DNA of 64,000 nucleotides from Druceiella hillmani (lineage: Eukaryota; Arthropoda; Insecta; Lepidoptera; Hepialidae), in assembly GCA_039881145.1 (NCBI GenBank), contig JAYKKI010000156.1, forward strand, positions 191,001 through 255,000, written 5' to 3'. The position numbers and the translations under genes were made by a program. Position 1 is the first letter of the stretch. Each line of letters starts with the position of its first letter. Positions 48,719 through 62,420 of this stretch are shown here, one piece after another. Under the pieces are notes generated by a model that was not told the origin of the DNA, ran no database searches, and was given only the letters and a program-made list of their open reading frames with translations.

Positions 48719-49844
48719 TACCAAGAAAATAACATAAGAAAAAGATTTTTTACTGTACGTGAAATTAATTTTTCCAGTTTAGAAACATAATCTTACTTAA
48801 TGTTTTTTTTGTATTTAATTTTTTAATGTATAATATTAATAAAAATGGTATTCAAAATGGTACAACCACTGAAAAAAAAATTGAGCAAAATTTGCATTTT
48901 TTCAAATAGATGTTTTTTTTTATTTTGGTCTATTTTCCAATACTAAAGGAACATTTGTTTAATTTTGCATTTATTAAAAATATTTATAATCGGGATTCAT
49001 AAATTATATTTCAGGGCCGATTACAAAATACTGAAAATTTGTGGTCGTTAGCGCCACTATCCCAGTCATCACTTTAAGTGAGTTCAGGTTATTTTGCCCC
49101 CATCGCAACATGCACAGCGCTAGTCGAATTAAAATATTTGTAATCAGTGATATCATTCAAATTCGTATAAAATGTCAATAAAACAAATTAACTTGAAACT
49201 ACACCAACTATTTATTATAGTAATATAAAGACGGGAAAGGGTTATTAACTGTTTATACAGCGGTACCGAATGTATTTGGTATCACGGCTGAGCATGGCAT
49301 CTATATATAATTAATAGTCTTGTAATATTTTCGGTGTATTCTTTAGTGTACAGTGGATAACATTTTTAATATGTTAACTACTCAAATTCAGCATCTTCAT
49401 GACAATTTCTCTTGAAAACGTCATTTATATTTCAACTACGCGTGTATGAACGCTGACCATAATAGTATAGGCTACAAATGAGGCGAAAGACGAAGAAAAT
49501 ATGCATAGAAAAGGTTTCTCCGTGATATCTGAAAGCTTAAAAAAAATTCAATAGTATTAATTCGAAAATTGAAAGGTTGCGCAATCTCTTTTTGAAATAT
49601 GTCAATAATTATATGAGTTGGTGGAAATACCTGAGTGATTTTTGAGATATTTTTTCATAAAAATTCGAACAAATAGCCACTAGAAACCTTGATGTCGCCG
49701 AAAAAAAAAATAAGATGGAATGCAACAACCATAGACTATTAGGATTATACGAGAAAGGGCGATATTTCCATAGTATATAATTTCAACACTCTTACCTGAT
49801 AAGAAACTTCTTGATAGATGTGGATTTTCCATACAAGGTAAGTT
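48719..49844. other. AT-rich stretch, nothing recognised
   Basis: No supported feature. Confidence 0.5.
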
Positions 49845-50105
49845 TACATAGATATACCTTGTCAAGTGTACCATTACACCGTATTCAAATGTACATATAC
49901 ATATATATCTGATTTTACTTAAGTTTACTTTTACATGCCATCTATAAACTTACATTGAAAAAAGATACATAGTAATCCTTATTCTATATTTACATAGATA
50001 TGTACCTAATTTTATATCTTACACACCATCTATCAACTTATGTTAAACAACAGTTAAGGAATAAACCTTATTTTAATTTGATATAGATATATGTCTGCTT
50101 TTACG
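49845..50105. repeat. Degenerate tandem repeat, about 88-bp period
   Basis: ACATGCCATCTATAAACTTA at 49933 recurs as ACACACCATCTATCAACTTA at 50021. Both are followed by a CCTTATT box, a TACATAGATATGT-like box and a TTTTA box. A third partial unit precedes them. Confidence 0.55.
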
Positions 50106-50529
50106 TTATTTAATATTTCATTGGTTTATTTCCATTTTGTTTATTTTAAGATATGTATTGATAGATTAATATAATTAAACAATTTTCTTACCATTAAACA
50201 ATGACAGTACATACTCAACGTTAAATGCTTCAGTTAACATGTATTGATAAATAAAAAATTTAAAGTTGTCAATACAATAAATAATTTTCTTTTAAATTAC
50301 ACAATTCATACATAAGAATAAATAGTATAAGCTAGAATTAATTCGTATTGTGGTCGATTAATTAAGAAATTATACTTGACACACTCTACAAGAACACGTC
50401 AGCACTGAATAAGATTGAGCAATTAATAAATTGTTAAGATCAAATTAACAATTATCACAATGAAAAAAAATTGCTTACATGTAAACAATTTTATATAACT
50501 TAACATTCCAATGTTTTCCCTTATGAGTT
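50106..50529. other. AT-rich stretch next to the copia 3' end
   Basis: A 3' LTR would be expected here but I could not define one. Confidence 0.4.
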
Positions 50530-52500
50530 AAAATTTTGTTCTAGATAGGGCCAGTATGAAAATATCGGTACATTCATTATCGGTACATATAACGTTCAAA
50601 TCACACATCATAATATTTTTAAGAAATTTTGGTGTTAAAACTTTGTACTTAATATACAAAAGTTTTCATCTTTTATTAAAAGTCGCCAATTTTAATAATA
50701 CTTATTGCACTTTGATTATCAATATTAAAGCATACAGTATTCTGATTAAACTCACTTAGATCACATAATAACTGTTTCAATAAAATTACCTCCATAGTGA
50801 TCCCACAAGGCGCTATGAACTTTGCTTCGATGGTAGACAGAGCCACATTTTGCTGCGCTAACTGAACCAGTTGACAGCGGTTCTATTCTCGAGGAATGTA
50901 ATATATGCGGTTACTCAGGGTCAATTTTCATTATCGTTAATATAATCTGCGTCACTGTAGTCAACCAAGTCAGTTGTGTCTGCATTATAGAAGTAGCATA
51001 ATTCGAGTCCCTTTGGTTTCTTTCAGATATTTTTGTAAATGCATCACAGTATGATTCGTTGTGGCAATCTTGATATCGGCTTACTGGACTTGCTAAGAAC
51101 ATTATATTGAGTCAACTGACAGTTGCAGTATTGATCAGTAACCACACTGTTTCTCCATATGGATAAATTTCGCTGGAACTGGCTTCACTCATATTATTGT
51201 ATTTGTCTTAGCAAATGCAGTTGTTTAATGTATTTGTTCTGATAAATGAAAATATAGCTATTGAACTTATATTTGCTTACCGAAAAAATAGTATCCAAAA
51301 TATCTTAGATCGAAAGCTGCTTGCTTTAAGAAAACCGCGATCTGATTTTCTTCTCGGTCGTATTTTTTTTAAATTTACGTATCATTGGTTATGGTTCTCA
51401 TTTCAATTACTCAGGCGTATCATGTACATATTTTCTGTCAAATCGCCGTATAAGAATGCTGTGGTTATATCAAATTGTATTATTTCAAAATTGTGCTGAG
51501 TGGCTACGAACAGTAATGGGCATAACCAAACCTTTCCAACCAAACCTTTTAATGAGAATAATCAAAGTTTTGCATATTCTTTTGCACATAATCGGAGTTT
51601 GCAGCGTGAACGTTGCAATTAATATAAAATATACATTTAGTTTGATATCTTGCGATTTTTTACGAGTGTCCCAGTTTTATTTAATTTATGAAATTCCATT
51701 ACTTTTCTTATTGACACCTTCTACTATTTATAGACAGTTGGCTTCCTTGATGCTTGACAGTTTAGTGACGTGGAGTCAAACAAACCATTGTAAAATAGAA
51801 AGCTGTTTTCTGTGATTATATTGGAACTTATCGGTCTATCCTTTCAGCGTTATGTTAAAGAGTATCGGTTTTTCCACTCTCATGTTTGGTGAGTAAGTAC
51901 TTTGGATTTGCAAAGTTCAATTTGAAGTGTGTCTTCCATTTTATACTTGTGGTCTGTGGTTATTTCTGCTGACTCTGACATGTTTCGTTCGAGAACCTCC
52001 ATTTTTCTCTTTTCATGGAAAAGATAATAATACCTTGTCATATGCACGAAGGCACCCAAGTTCATACGCCTCGGTATTATTTGTTGAGGCTGTGAAAGCA
52101 GTTGCGTATATTAAATTTTCATGACTTGAATTTTGGTTTTACCTTTTGCTCTTTCACGAATAACTATATTGCCATTAAAACAACGGAGATCTTATCGAGA
52201 ACGGTTATTATATCTTTCCCTTTTTCGCTATTGCTTAGTCTATCGTCTTGCAAAACCTTCGCTTTGACCGAATTCGCACTTATATACGTACAGGAACTTT
52301 CGATTTCTATAATCATAGGTTTTTGTATGAATTTGATTGTCCTGAGAGTAGCATTGAATCCAATATTTAGAAACTTATGCACTTCAGTCATTATTCTGCT
52401 GACGTAGTAAAAATTATATTTCCACCAGTAAAAATGATATTGAATTTCTTTTAGGTGCCCTTGCGTGAGGCGAGAACCAATAAACACGCTCAAAGGCAAA
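50530..52500 (-). pseudogene. Ty1/copia retrotransposon pol gene, decayed (integrase to RNase H)
   Basis: Read on the minus strand from 52500 downward, motifs appear in copia order. First is an integrase core with Pro-Leu...Tyr-His-Phe and Thr-Glu-Val-His-Lys-Phe near 52400-52499. Next is an integrase C-terminal block with Phe-His-Glu-Lys-Arg-Lys at about 51980-52030. The reverse transcriptase reads Asn-Lys-Thr-Gly-Thr-Leu-Val-Lys at about 51640-51690, then Gln-Phe-Asp-Ile-Thr-Thr-Ala-Phe-Leu-Tyr-Gly-Asp-Leu-Thr-Glu and Met-Tyr-Met at 51421-51480. A Pro-Tyr-Gly-Glu...Val-Ser-Arg-Tyr block follows at 51070-51170. RNase H shows Tyr-Ser-Asp-Ala-Asp-Tyr at about 50930-50960, Val-Ala-Leu-Ser-Thr-Ile-Glu-Ala at 50811-50856 and Asp-Asn-Gln-Ser-Ala-Ile at 50703-50726. 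The terminal Leu-Ser-Arg-Thr-Lys-Phe lies near 50530. Stops and frameshifts are scattered. I did not find the reverse transcriptase Asp-Asp box, and the region is shorter than a full copia pol, so deletions are likely. Gag and LTRs were not found. Confidence 0.9.
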
Positions 52501-52586
52501 CTGACAATGTTGCTTTTGTTATATTCACTTAAATAATTACTTTGTGAATGCTTTTAATATACCATCAGGCTAATTACACTGTTTCG

Positions 52587-53857
<1,271 letters not shown>

Positions 53858-53900
53858 ACCACGACCTAGGTTTCGTTGTATTACAACATCTTCAGATGGG
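53858..53900 (-). ncRNA. Hammerhead-ribozyme-like motif
   Basis: On the minus strand the order is: stem I 5' side CCAU (53899-53896), core CUGAAGA (53895-53889; consensus CUGANGA), and one extra U (53888). Stem II is GUUGU-AAU-ACAAC (53887-53875), followed by GAAA (53874-53871). Stem III is A-C-C paired with G-G-U through a two-base UA loop, ending in the GUC cleavage triplet (C at 53863). The stem I 3' side is GUGG (53862-53859), pairing U-G, A-U, C-G, C-G. Such minimal type I hammerheads with tiny helix III are known from Penelope-like elements and related retroelements. Departures from consensus are the unpaired U before stem II and the very short stems I and III. No Penelope-like protein is visible nearby. 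Confidence 0.45.
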
Positions 53901-54826
53901 ATAAAATGAACAATGATAAGGTACTCCATTCTCCATTATATATGTAATTGAGCATAATAATCCAAATAAATGCATATTACATAGGTAATTTGTGAAGGAT
54001 TGATACCGTATTTTTTTTTAGATATTTGCGAAAATTCGCAAAGAAATGACATTCCCTATGTGATTATTTAAGAAATAATATGCATAATTACAAATAAAGT
54101 AAAAGTATACGTTAAATATAATCGTTTGGCGAGCTTTTAATTAAATATATTTATTGTATATATACGCTTGTTTTTAATTTTCCTCATCCATAAATTAATT
54201 GGCTTAGTATTGTTAAATGCAATTTTATACCATTTTTTTTACATTGCTCTTTGAGAGTGTCGTAGTAAACTAGGAACTTTATAATTTAATCATGTCTTTT
54301 TTTCCATCCGTCTTTTTTTCATACAGTCGCTACGTAATTTTTAGTTATTTTGTAATTATTGATATTATGCAGGTTATTTCATTTAGTCAGTAAATGCTAA
54401 ATTTATATAGATTTTTTTCGCCTACCTCAAATGGAATATAAGTGAATATTTTTAATTTTCTGTCAAAATTCAATTCAAGGTATCATGTTAATTTGTTACT
54501 TTCATTCATTAAACCCCATTTTTTTCGTAGGTTTTAAATACTGGAATAAAATCTTAGTTACATTCTTTAACCATTAACCATTACAAAATAATTTACTGTA
54601 TAACCATTAAAATACAATATAAAATAAATGTCTTAATTTAAAGATTTATTTTGTTTTTCTTTAAGGTTATCCTTCAAATATTTATAAATTATTTTAATTA
54701 TAAGGTAATTTTTAATATAATTTATAAATAATGAGATTGAAATTATATCATGAATCATAAAGGTTTAAAAAATTATCATTAAATTTTTTTAAATACGGGA
54801 ATATTTGTGTTTAAAATATTTCCGAG
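53901..54826. other. AT-rich stretch, nothing recognised
   Basis: No supported feature. Confidence 0.5.
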
Positions 54827-54979
54827 TATGTGTACATGTACGTGAACGTGTGTGTGAACGTGTGCGTGCGTTTGTGTGTGCATCCGCGTGTGTGTATGCA
54901 TGTGTATGTATGTGTACGTGTTTATATGCGTGCGTGTGCGTGAGTGCGTGACTGCGCGTGCGCGCGTGTGTGTGTCTGT
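54827..54979. repeat. GT/GC-rich alternating purine-pyrimidine tract
   Basis: About 150 bp of TGTGCGTGCGTGTG-type sequence with few interruptions, far richer in GC than its surroundings. Such tracts can adopt Z-DNA. It ends about 115 bp before the perfect inverted repeat. Confidence 0.9.
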
Positions 54980-55095
54980 TTTTTATTCTATTTCGATTCT
55001 TTATCATATTTATGCGAAATAATATCACAAACCATTCCTAATATTCAACTTTCTTTATTAACACGCTATTAAAAACTTAATTTTTTGCAGCTATG

Positions 55096-55382
55096 TTATA
55101 AAATTTAACTATATGATAAAGAAAAATAGTTATTTGTAATTTACTTTATTAATAAGTATGAGAAAACATTTTAATATTGAGGGAAAAATGTGTTATTTCA
55201 CGCCTTAGTATACCCGATATACATGAAAGTCATAATTATTTCAACTACAGAAGTAAAAATATGCCATTAAATTTCCTTTATGTTATTATTAATGATACTC
55301 AATGGTGTCCACCATTGAATATAATGCGGGAAATGCATGAGCAGATACTTAGTTTTATCATTTTTCATTCATAAAAAATTTT
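55096..55382 (+). repeat. Left arm of a perfect 287-bp inverted repeat
   Basis: Base-by-base comparison shows the arm to be the exact reverse complement of 55564-55850 without mismatch or gap. Identity stops abruptly at both ends of the arm. The 65-codon frame seen in both arms starts with TTG, not ATG, and has no known similarity. Confidence 0.98.
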
Positions 55383-55563
55383 ATATATTTAGAAGAACTA
55401 GTTCATCGTGAATTATTTCAACAAAATAATTTTGTTTCACCCTTTCATTATTAACTAAGTTGCTACATAATAGGGTTATGCTAATTATTGCTAAAAGAAA
55501 ATTTGGGTTCAAAAAATCAAAAATATAATTTCGTAAATTTTCCACCGAGCTAGTGGGAGTGGA
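55383..55563. other. 181-bp loop of the inverted repeat
   Basis: Unique AT-rich sequence with no coding frame or terminal repeat of its own. Confidence 0.9.
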
Positions 55564-55850
55564 AAAATTTTTTATGAATGAAAAATGATAAAACTAAGTA
55601 TCTGCTCATGCATTTCCCGCATTATATTCAATGGTGGACACCATTGAGTATCATTAATAATAACATAAAGGAAATTTAATGGCATATTTTTACTTCTGTA
55701 GTTGAAATAATTATGACTTTCATGTATATCGGGTATACTAAGGCGTGAAATAACACATTTTTCCCTCAATATTAAAATGTTTTCTCATACTTATTAATAA
55801 AGTAAATTACAAATAACTATTTTTCTTTATCATATAGTTAAATTTTATAA
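55564..55850 (-). repeat. Right arm of the perfect 287-bp inverted repeat
   Basis: Exact reverse complement of 55096-55382. No target site duplication is evident outside the 755-bp structure, which argues for inverted duplication or a foldback element of unknown type, not a typical transposon. Confidence 0.98.
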
Positions 55851-58800
55851 TAAAAAAATCCAGAAAATTCGGATGTCAAACATATTGATATTTGATGGAT
55901 CTGTATGTGATGGATGACAAATATATGATATTTGATGGGGATGGATCTGTATGTATATTTGATCGATTGACAAAAAACCTACAATTATGAACCATTATTT
56001 ATTTAATTTCGTGGATGAAAATAATTTTCCTCTGGGAATCAAGGGTAGTTTTGAATGAAAGCTTATGTTAGTACCGCAAGGTCTGTGTGAAAAGACAAAA
56101 CAAATTATTGCGAAAGGCTACTATAGATAGGCGTGAATGAATATGGAATGAATTATATTTACCTCCTGACACTTGGTATATATCTTTAACAAAATCTTAA
56201 TGAGGGAACGGATTTTCTTGATTCCTGAACAGTGAGTAACGAATGTTCTCTGATATACCGTATGAAATGAAATCTTATTGTTTCTTGATCATCTCAAGTT
56301 GTTTAGCTCAAAAATAGCTGTTTAACTGGCAGCAAGCTGTCACATATAACATTGACAAAAAGGACCACTTTAAAGCTAAATATTTAGTGAATGGTAACTG
56401 TGTTGGAAGAGTTTTCATGATATCCATACCCCAATATTTTTAAAGTCCCATTCCACATACTCAACACAATAGGATATGAAAAAAGTCACTCACAATTTAT
56501 ATGTAGGGCTGGTACCCTAATATATTTTTTTCAAATTTAATTTTATATTTTCGTTACACAGCGTATGACGCTGTATAACATGCGTAATCATATCTAATTC
56601 TAGCTTGTTGAAATAAATGTAAAAACCAGGAAGATAACCATTGCTCAATATATTTTATTTTTAGAAAATTCTATAAAGGAAAAGTATAATGCGTATCCAC
56701 TGTGTATGCATGTTTAAACAAAAACAAACCTGAAAACGTATAGAAAAAATATGAAACCTAAGAGTTCAAAGTCTCAGGAGAGTCAGGAAATGTCTCCGTT
56801 AACTTTATTTAATTATAAATCCTTTTTTTCCGATAACGATTTCTTACGTGTACATAAAAAATATATATCTTTTCAATAATAGAGTAATATTACTACTAGA
56901 TCTAAAAGAAAAAAAATACAAGAAATTAATCTAATACTTTTGCGAAGGGGGAAATCTGCAATTTGATTACACACCAAAGACCTACCAAAAAGCTTTATCA
57001 TCACCAGATAAAGATAAGTGAGAAAAGGCTGTAAAAGCGGAGTTGAAACCATATAAAAAAAAGAAAACACGAGAATCAACGAGTTTTCGTGATAAAAATG
57101 AGTTACTAGCCCATCTCTACAAAGCGAGATGCACTTCTACGGAATATTCACAGAACTATCAATTACACGGAAACATTTTCACCAACTGTCAGGTACAATT
57201 TAGTGTATTGTTTTCAGGAGTGTGTCAAAATAACTTTATAGGGATATCATTTTTAAGCGATGTGAATATCGCTTTTCTTTATGAAGCTATAACAGACAGC
57301 ATATACAGGATTCTACTGAAACGTTTAGCTGTTTCTGATGACTATTTTTTTAAACTAAATTGGTCTTTTTACAGTTTAAAATAGGAACAACCCAGATTTT
57401 GCAATCACAAATTTGATTCTTTTTTTGATCGAAATTGAATATTATACCAATTTAAAAAACAAAAACGAATTATTAAAAAACTTATTGATGCTATTCGGGT
57501 AAGTTTTACTAGTTAATAACGTTTGACTCAAAAATGCGTGCAGATCGGATATATAGAATCTTACATTTATTCTTTGTTCTAGGTTATGACAATTACGTCG
57601 CAAAAAAGGAAATTATTTTGGAATTATTTTATTTTTCTATATTCTGATTCTAATTAATCAACATTTTAATATTGAAAAACACCATCTAATCAATATAGTA
57701 TCGCTGAAAAATTATTTCAAATTAGTTTAGTTCCTCATCTTCATCTCTAATAGCAACTTTAAGTAATTACAGACAGTTCTTCCCAAAATTTAAAATTTAA
57801 AATAATAAAAATAAAATTTTCTCCTAATCTACCAGTAAAATTATTTAGATTTTTACATAAGTGCCTGCCACCTATATACTGTATGTATGTGATTATAAAC
57901 CAATAATGTGAAATTTTTCGTTTATGAAATAATAAATAAACAATTATTTTTAGATTGTTTAAAAATCCATCAAATTTTCTTTAAATTTTTAAGTCAACCA
58001 CAGGAATAAAAAAAACTAAGCCCATTGGTTCTAAAATTAAGATATAACCAAACAAGCTATAAGTGGATGATGTTTCAAATGATATCAAAGCAATAATAGT
58101 TACTAATAGTAACTTTAAATATCTTCAATGGAAAAAGAAAATGTTTAAAAGAAAAGTATTCAGAAAATAATGCTTACAAAAAATACGTTATTCCCATAAT
58201 ATGAGATAAACCACTTATGAATAACCTCTGCTAAATTAGTTTCTTTTCATTGATTTTAAAATTGGTCGTTCTCTTAATTAGAAATAGAAAAATTGAAACT
58301 ATGAAATTTCTATTACTTTTCAGGTTACGATGAAATTAAACACTAGACTGAGGAAAATCATTTTACTTCAGGGTTAAGCAATGTAGGACATCAATTTACA
58401 TAAATATAATTTCGTTATGAAAAGGAAGTTAGATATTCCTAAAGGCTTCCTCATACCCTAATACAATTCTCTAGCAAAATACGTAGACAAATGTTTTACG
58501 AATATTTGCCATCTACAGAGCCGAATAAAAAATACTAGGTTCGGACAAGCGATCAAGAAATACTTTGGTTTATTAGATAGCCAGAGACATCCATATACTA
58601 TTATATAAAATTTAATGAGGCTAAAAAATAATCTCTCTCAATATTTACCCATTATAATCAAAAGAAGCTGCGTCATTCAATAAAGGAATACATTTTTATA
58701 AGCAGAATTGAATAACAAACTTTTGTAGCTTATGCAAACATAAATTAATTTTATTCCTCATATTTGTTTATATAGTTACGTAAATATTAAATATGTTTTT

Positions 58801-60639
58801 TTTATTTTCTCGTACATTTCAAAAAACCTTTGCATTTCAAAGACTATAACTAGACAATTATATAAATTCATTAATTTTTAAAAATATAACTACGATACAC
58901 TCCAACAAATTCATTATTAATTATAAATTTATATGCAACCTCGATCAGGGTGTTGAGCAATTTTATATCTCAAGTGGAGAAGTTCGATATCATTCCGTTC
59001 TATATGCCGATATAGCTAAAAGATTATGACGACGCTAGCGCAAGTAGCTATCGGGTACGAGTAGTTTTACGATAAATTAGGGCATTAAATCTTTCCACTT
59101 AACAATTTAAAAATAACATTTTCTTATGTGCTGCAACTTATGGTAACTAAGTAAAGTATTTTAAAATGAAGATTAGGTTTTATTCTTGACTTTTTATTTT
59201 TTAGCCGCCTCTACAAAATATTATGTTTCAAAATTGTTCGTAATGCGTCCGCTTCTCGCGATATAAAGATCTTAAAAATGAGTTTTCATGGATAATTTGA
59301 AGTTAAATTTTTTCGACCAATCCAACGCCAGTAATTTTAGAACTATTAAAAAAACTCTTAACCAACCAGAGTAATGTAAATAAAATAGCTGGTATATGTA
59401 GCTTTTCTGCAAAAATTGTTTTAAATTAAATACACCACCTGAACCATTGCATTCATCAGTATTAGGCAACGGGGTTAAAAAATTCAAGTTATGCTTCCAA
59501 ATGGCATTTGTTTGTTCTACGAAAATAGTATAAAATAGTTACGTCCACTATTTTGAGATAACAGTAAAAATATAAGGTCGTGTAGGTATCATCAAACAGG
59601 TTTATTACTCCCAATACCAAACAAACAATCTGAAATAGGAAATGAGAGTACACATGGTCCTCATTAAGACAGACAAATTCCCAATACGTCAACTACTAAT
59701 GAAGAGTTTATTGTTATAGAAGGGGGTTTGATACTCTAATTTGAAAAACGAAATATTAAAATTATTTTTATGAAATTATTAACAAAACTTGCAAATTGTT
59801 CATCATTCGTATGATGTTTTGTTTCAAATAACGAATTAAATAACGAAACAGTATCAAGTAACGAAATCGTTCAACTGTTACATACATAAGTTACAATATT
59901 TAAAAACAAAAAGTAATTTTTATTCTATTTTTTATAATTTACAGATGCAGAAACTACTAAAAAAACTCAGTTTTATGAAATATTACACATATCGATTGAT
60001 GATAAGAAATAATACAGGAAACAATCATACTTTAAAATATTTCAAATGGTGAGACAAAATGTCTCATGATAATTCACTCATTTTATCATCAGGAGACTTC
60101 AGGTAAACATTAACGGCGATACCGCAGAGAAAATCAGTACATATTCCACATCATCTATAATGTGGCTAAGCGTCAGTAAATTAGAAAAAAAACAATAACT
60201 TATGTGCGACGCTTCAAAACGACCCATCACCTAAAGCATTTTCAAAACCATTGCGAGATATTAGAAACTGTATAATGTCAATTAATCCAAATACCCAAAA
60301 AAATAATGTTCCCAATTATTTTTGCCATATCACGAATACAAAGGATGCATGAGTTGAGAGCATTCCCCAAATATTCTAGGAAGTTTTCTTACTCATCAAT
60401 AGATAAGTTAAATTGCAATACTTATTGATACCATAAGTACTAAACTTCAAGACGTGTTACTAAGTAAATCAGTTTCATTTCATCTCAACTTAGAACATTC
60501 ATGCTTTTCACATATAATTATATCCAGCCTCTTCACGTGTTGGGTAGTTTCGATATTTACAACGGTTTTTCAATATTTATAAAGCCTTAAATATTTTATG
60601 GGTAAAGAAACAAATACATAAAAAAAATTTCTGGGTCAG

Positions 60640-60640
<1 letters not shown>
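55851..60640. other. Long AT-rich stretch, nothing recognised
   Basis: A GATGGATCTGTATGT box occurs twice at about 55894-55955. The longest frame (57043-57384, 113 codons) has no ATG and no recognisable motif. No exon or mobile element could be supported. Confidence 0.45.

Positions 60641-60680
<40 letters not shown>
60641..60680. repeat. (TA)n microsatellite with short CA end
   Basis: TA array ending in CACACAC. Confidence 0.95.
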
Positions 60681-60681
<1 letters not shown>

Positions 60682-61165
60682 TTTATTTATAAATATTATG
60701 TTCAATATATTTCTTTACACATGTAGGGACTACGACATATTTTTGGCCATGTTGCCTATTAGCCTAGTGTATCGTTTACTAATGAATTAGGCACAACCTA
60801 ATATTCCAACAGAAACACACTAAAAAAAACTAACGTTTGAAGTCGAATATAAGAGTAGTAATATCTGGTAAAGAACAGAGATATTTCATACATGGGCTAC
60901 GTATGGAATATCTATTGATGGTATACAATTCATCACGAACGTATCAAGTAAATTGGGTGACTCATGTTATCGCAGTTTTTGATGTTTTGTGTTAGCAACA
61001 ATGCGCAGATGGCCACTTATACGATCTAGGATAAACTTTTTTTGGGCTACTACTTGTAAAATATTTTGGCACGTACCGTGACTAAATATTTCTGATTTTA
61101 TGAGAACGATGAATTCGCAACGAAATTAACAGAACAACTTGTATAATACAAAACTTCCCAAATGC
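60681..61165. other. AT-rich stretch, nothing recognised
   Basis: No supported feature. Confidence 0.5.
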
Positions 61166-61218
61166 GAATATTAGTATTATTTTTTGCTGTCGTACAGCAA
61201 AAAATAATACTAATATTC
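61166..61218. repeat. Perfect hairpin, 25-bp stem, 3-nt loop
   Basis: Arms 61166-61190 and 61194-61218 are exact complements around CGT. The core includes TTAGTATTATTTTTTGCTGT. Confidence 0.95.
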
Positions 61219-61799
61219 ATAAAATAGTATGACAAACACTTTGTACCCTTCTCTTCTTTATAAACATCTTTATGCAAATGCAATTATTGCAGGTGCCACT
61301 CTATGAGGGTTTCGTGCATGCTTAGGTTACAATAACAATTAAGTGTACGACTTGCTTCCTTTAAACTTTTTTTTATGTTTATAATATTTTTCGTCGTACA
61401 GATTGACTAATATATCTTTATAAGGCATTAGAAAATAGTTATAAATATAGTAAATTTACCAAAATTATACAAGATCTAGGATAATTTCTATAATTTTCTT
61501 GTAATCCCCCAGTTAGATTTTAATCATCGGTGTTTTTATTTGTAGTTGTGTAGTTCCGGAAAAAAGGGTGAAATATATTTTTTTGCTTTTTTTTATACAT
61601 GTCCGTGAGCAGTACTGTCTAGAAATATTCCATACGATTTATAAAACAAAAAAAATGTCAACTCTTTAATATGTCGATTCAGAAATTTTTATCTAAATAT
61701 TTTGATTGTATTTAAGTATTTTGAAGTGTTAATTAAATACGATGCAAAACCTGCGAGATAATATGACCTATTACTACGTCAAATATTATGTTTCTTAAT
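61219..61799. other. AT-rich stretch, nothing recognised
   Basis: No supported feature. Confidence 0.5.
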
Positions 61800-61890
61800 A
61801 AATAGGATGTGACAGGTTAACAGACAGATACACGGATGATCATATCCAGGCATAGCATTTCCTTTTGAGGTATAGAGAAATATAAAAATG
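61800..61890 (+). repeat. GGTTCCG-family repeat fragment
   Basis: AACAGACAGATACACGGATG, CATAGCATTTCC and TTTTGAGGTATAGAGAAATA follow the family order, strongly decayed. Confidence 0.45.
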
Positions 61891-62149
61891 GTATGTATTT
61901 CGATTAATAATAACATATTATTAGTTAATTTACTTATGTGCCTCTTTTTTAAAAATAGATAAATATATAAAATAGTAACAGTTTATAATTAACTCTTTTT
62001 AATATTTTATTAATAAATAACTATTTAAGGATGATTAAAATATCAGCACACCTATCAAATTCAGAAAAAGCTAATGACATTTTTGTTCAGGCTAATGTAA
62101 AAAAAACTAACCAAAAATGATTCTGAGGCCGAAAAAACCGTAATACTGG

Positions 62150-62420
62150 TAGATACTAATTATCGTGCACATAAAGTCCTAACTACTTCAATATCTAAAC
62201 TCCAAAGTGGTCTATGTCTATTCGTTGTATTATAAACTATTGTTATGATATGTTGTGTTGTGTTATGAACTATGATATGTTGTGTTATAAACTAGTCGAC
62301 ATCAATTTCTGTGTTGAATAAATGGTATCAGTAACTAATATTAATTACCGTGTATATAAAGTCAGAAATATCGTATACCTGAGCACCGAATTCATCTATC
62401 CCTATTTGTGTCTTGTTCAT
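62150..62420. repeat. Degenerate tandem duplication, about 184-bp period, with a TGTTATGA simple repeat
   Basis: ACTAATTATCGTGCACATAAAGTC near 62155 recurs as a variant near 62339, sharing ATAAAGTC at 62171 and 62355. Between them ATGATATGTTGTGTT is repeated. Confidence 0.45.

Noticed and set aside
51456..51815. 119-codon plus-strand frame
   Set aside because: It is antisense to the copia reverse transcriptase region, where the minus strand gives clear motifs.
52102..52407. 101-codon plus-strand frame
   Set aside because: Antisense to the copia integrase region.
54789..55028. His/Thr-rich 79-codon minus-strand frame
   Set aside because: Translation of the GT/GC simple tract.
55177..55769. 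Two identical 65-codon frames in opposite orientation
   Set aside because: Explained by the perfect inverted repeat; both start with TTG and show no known domain.
57043..57384. 113-codon plus-strand frame
   Set aside because: It starts with TTG, has no internal ATG, no motif and no recognisable splice context.
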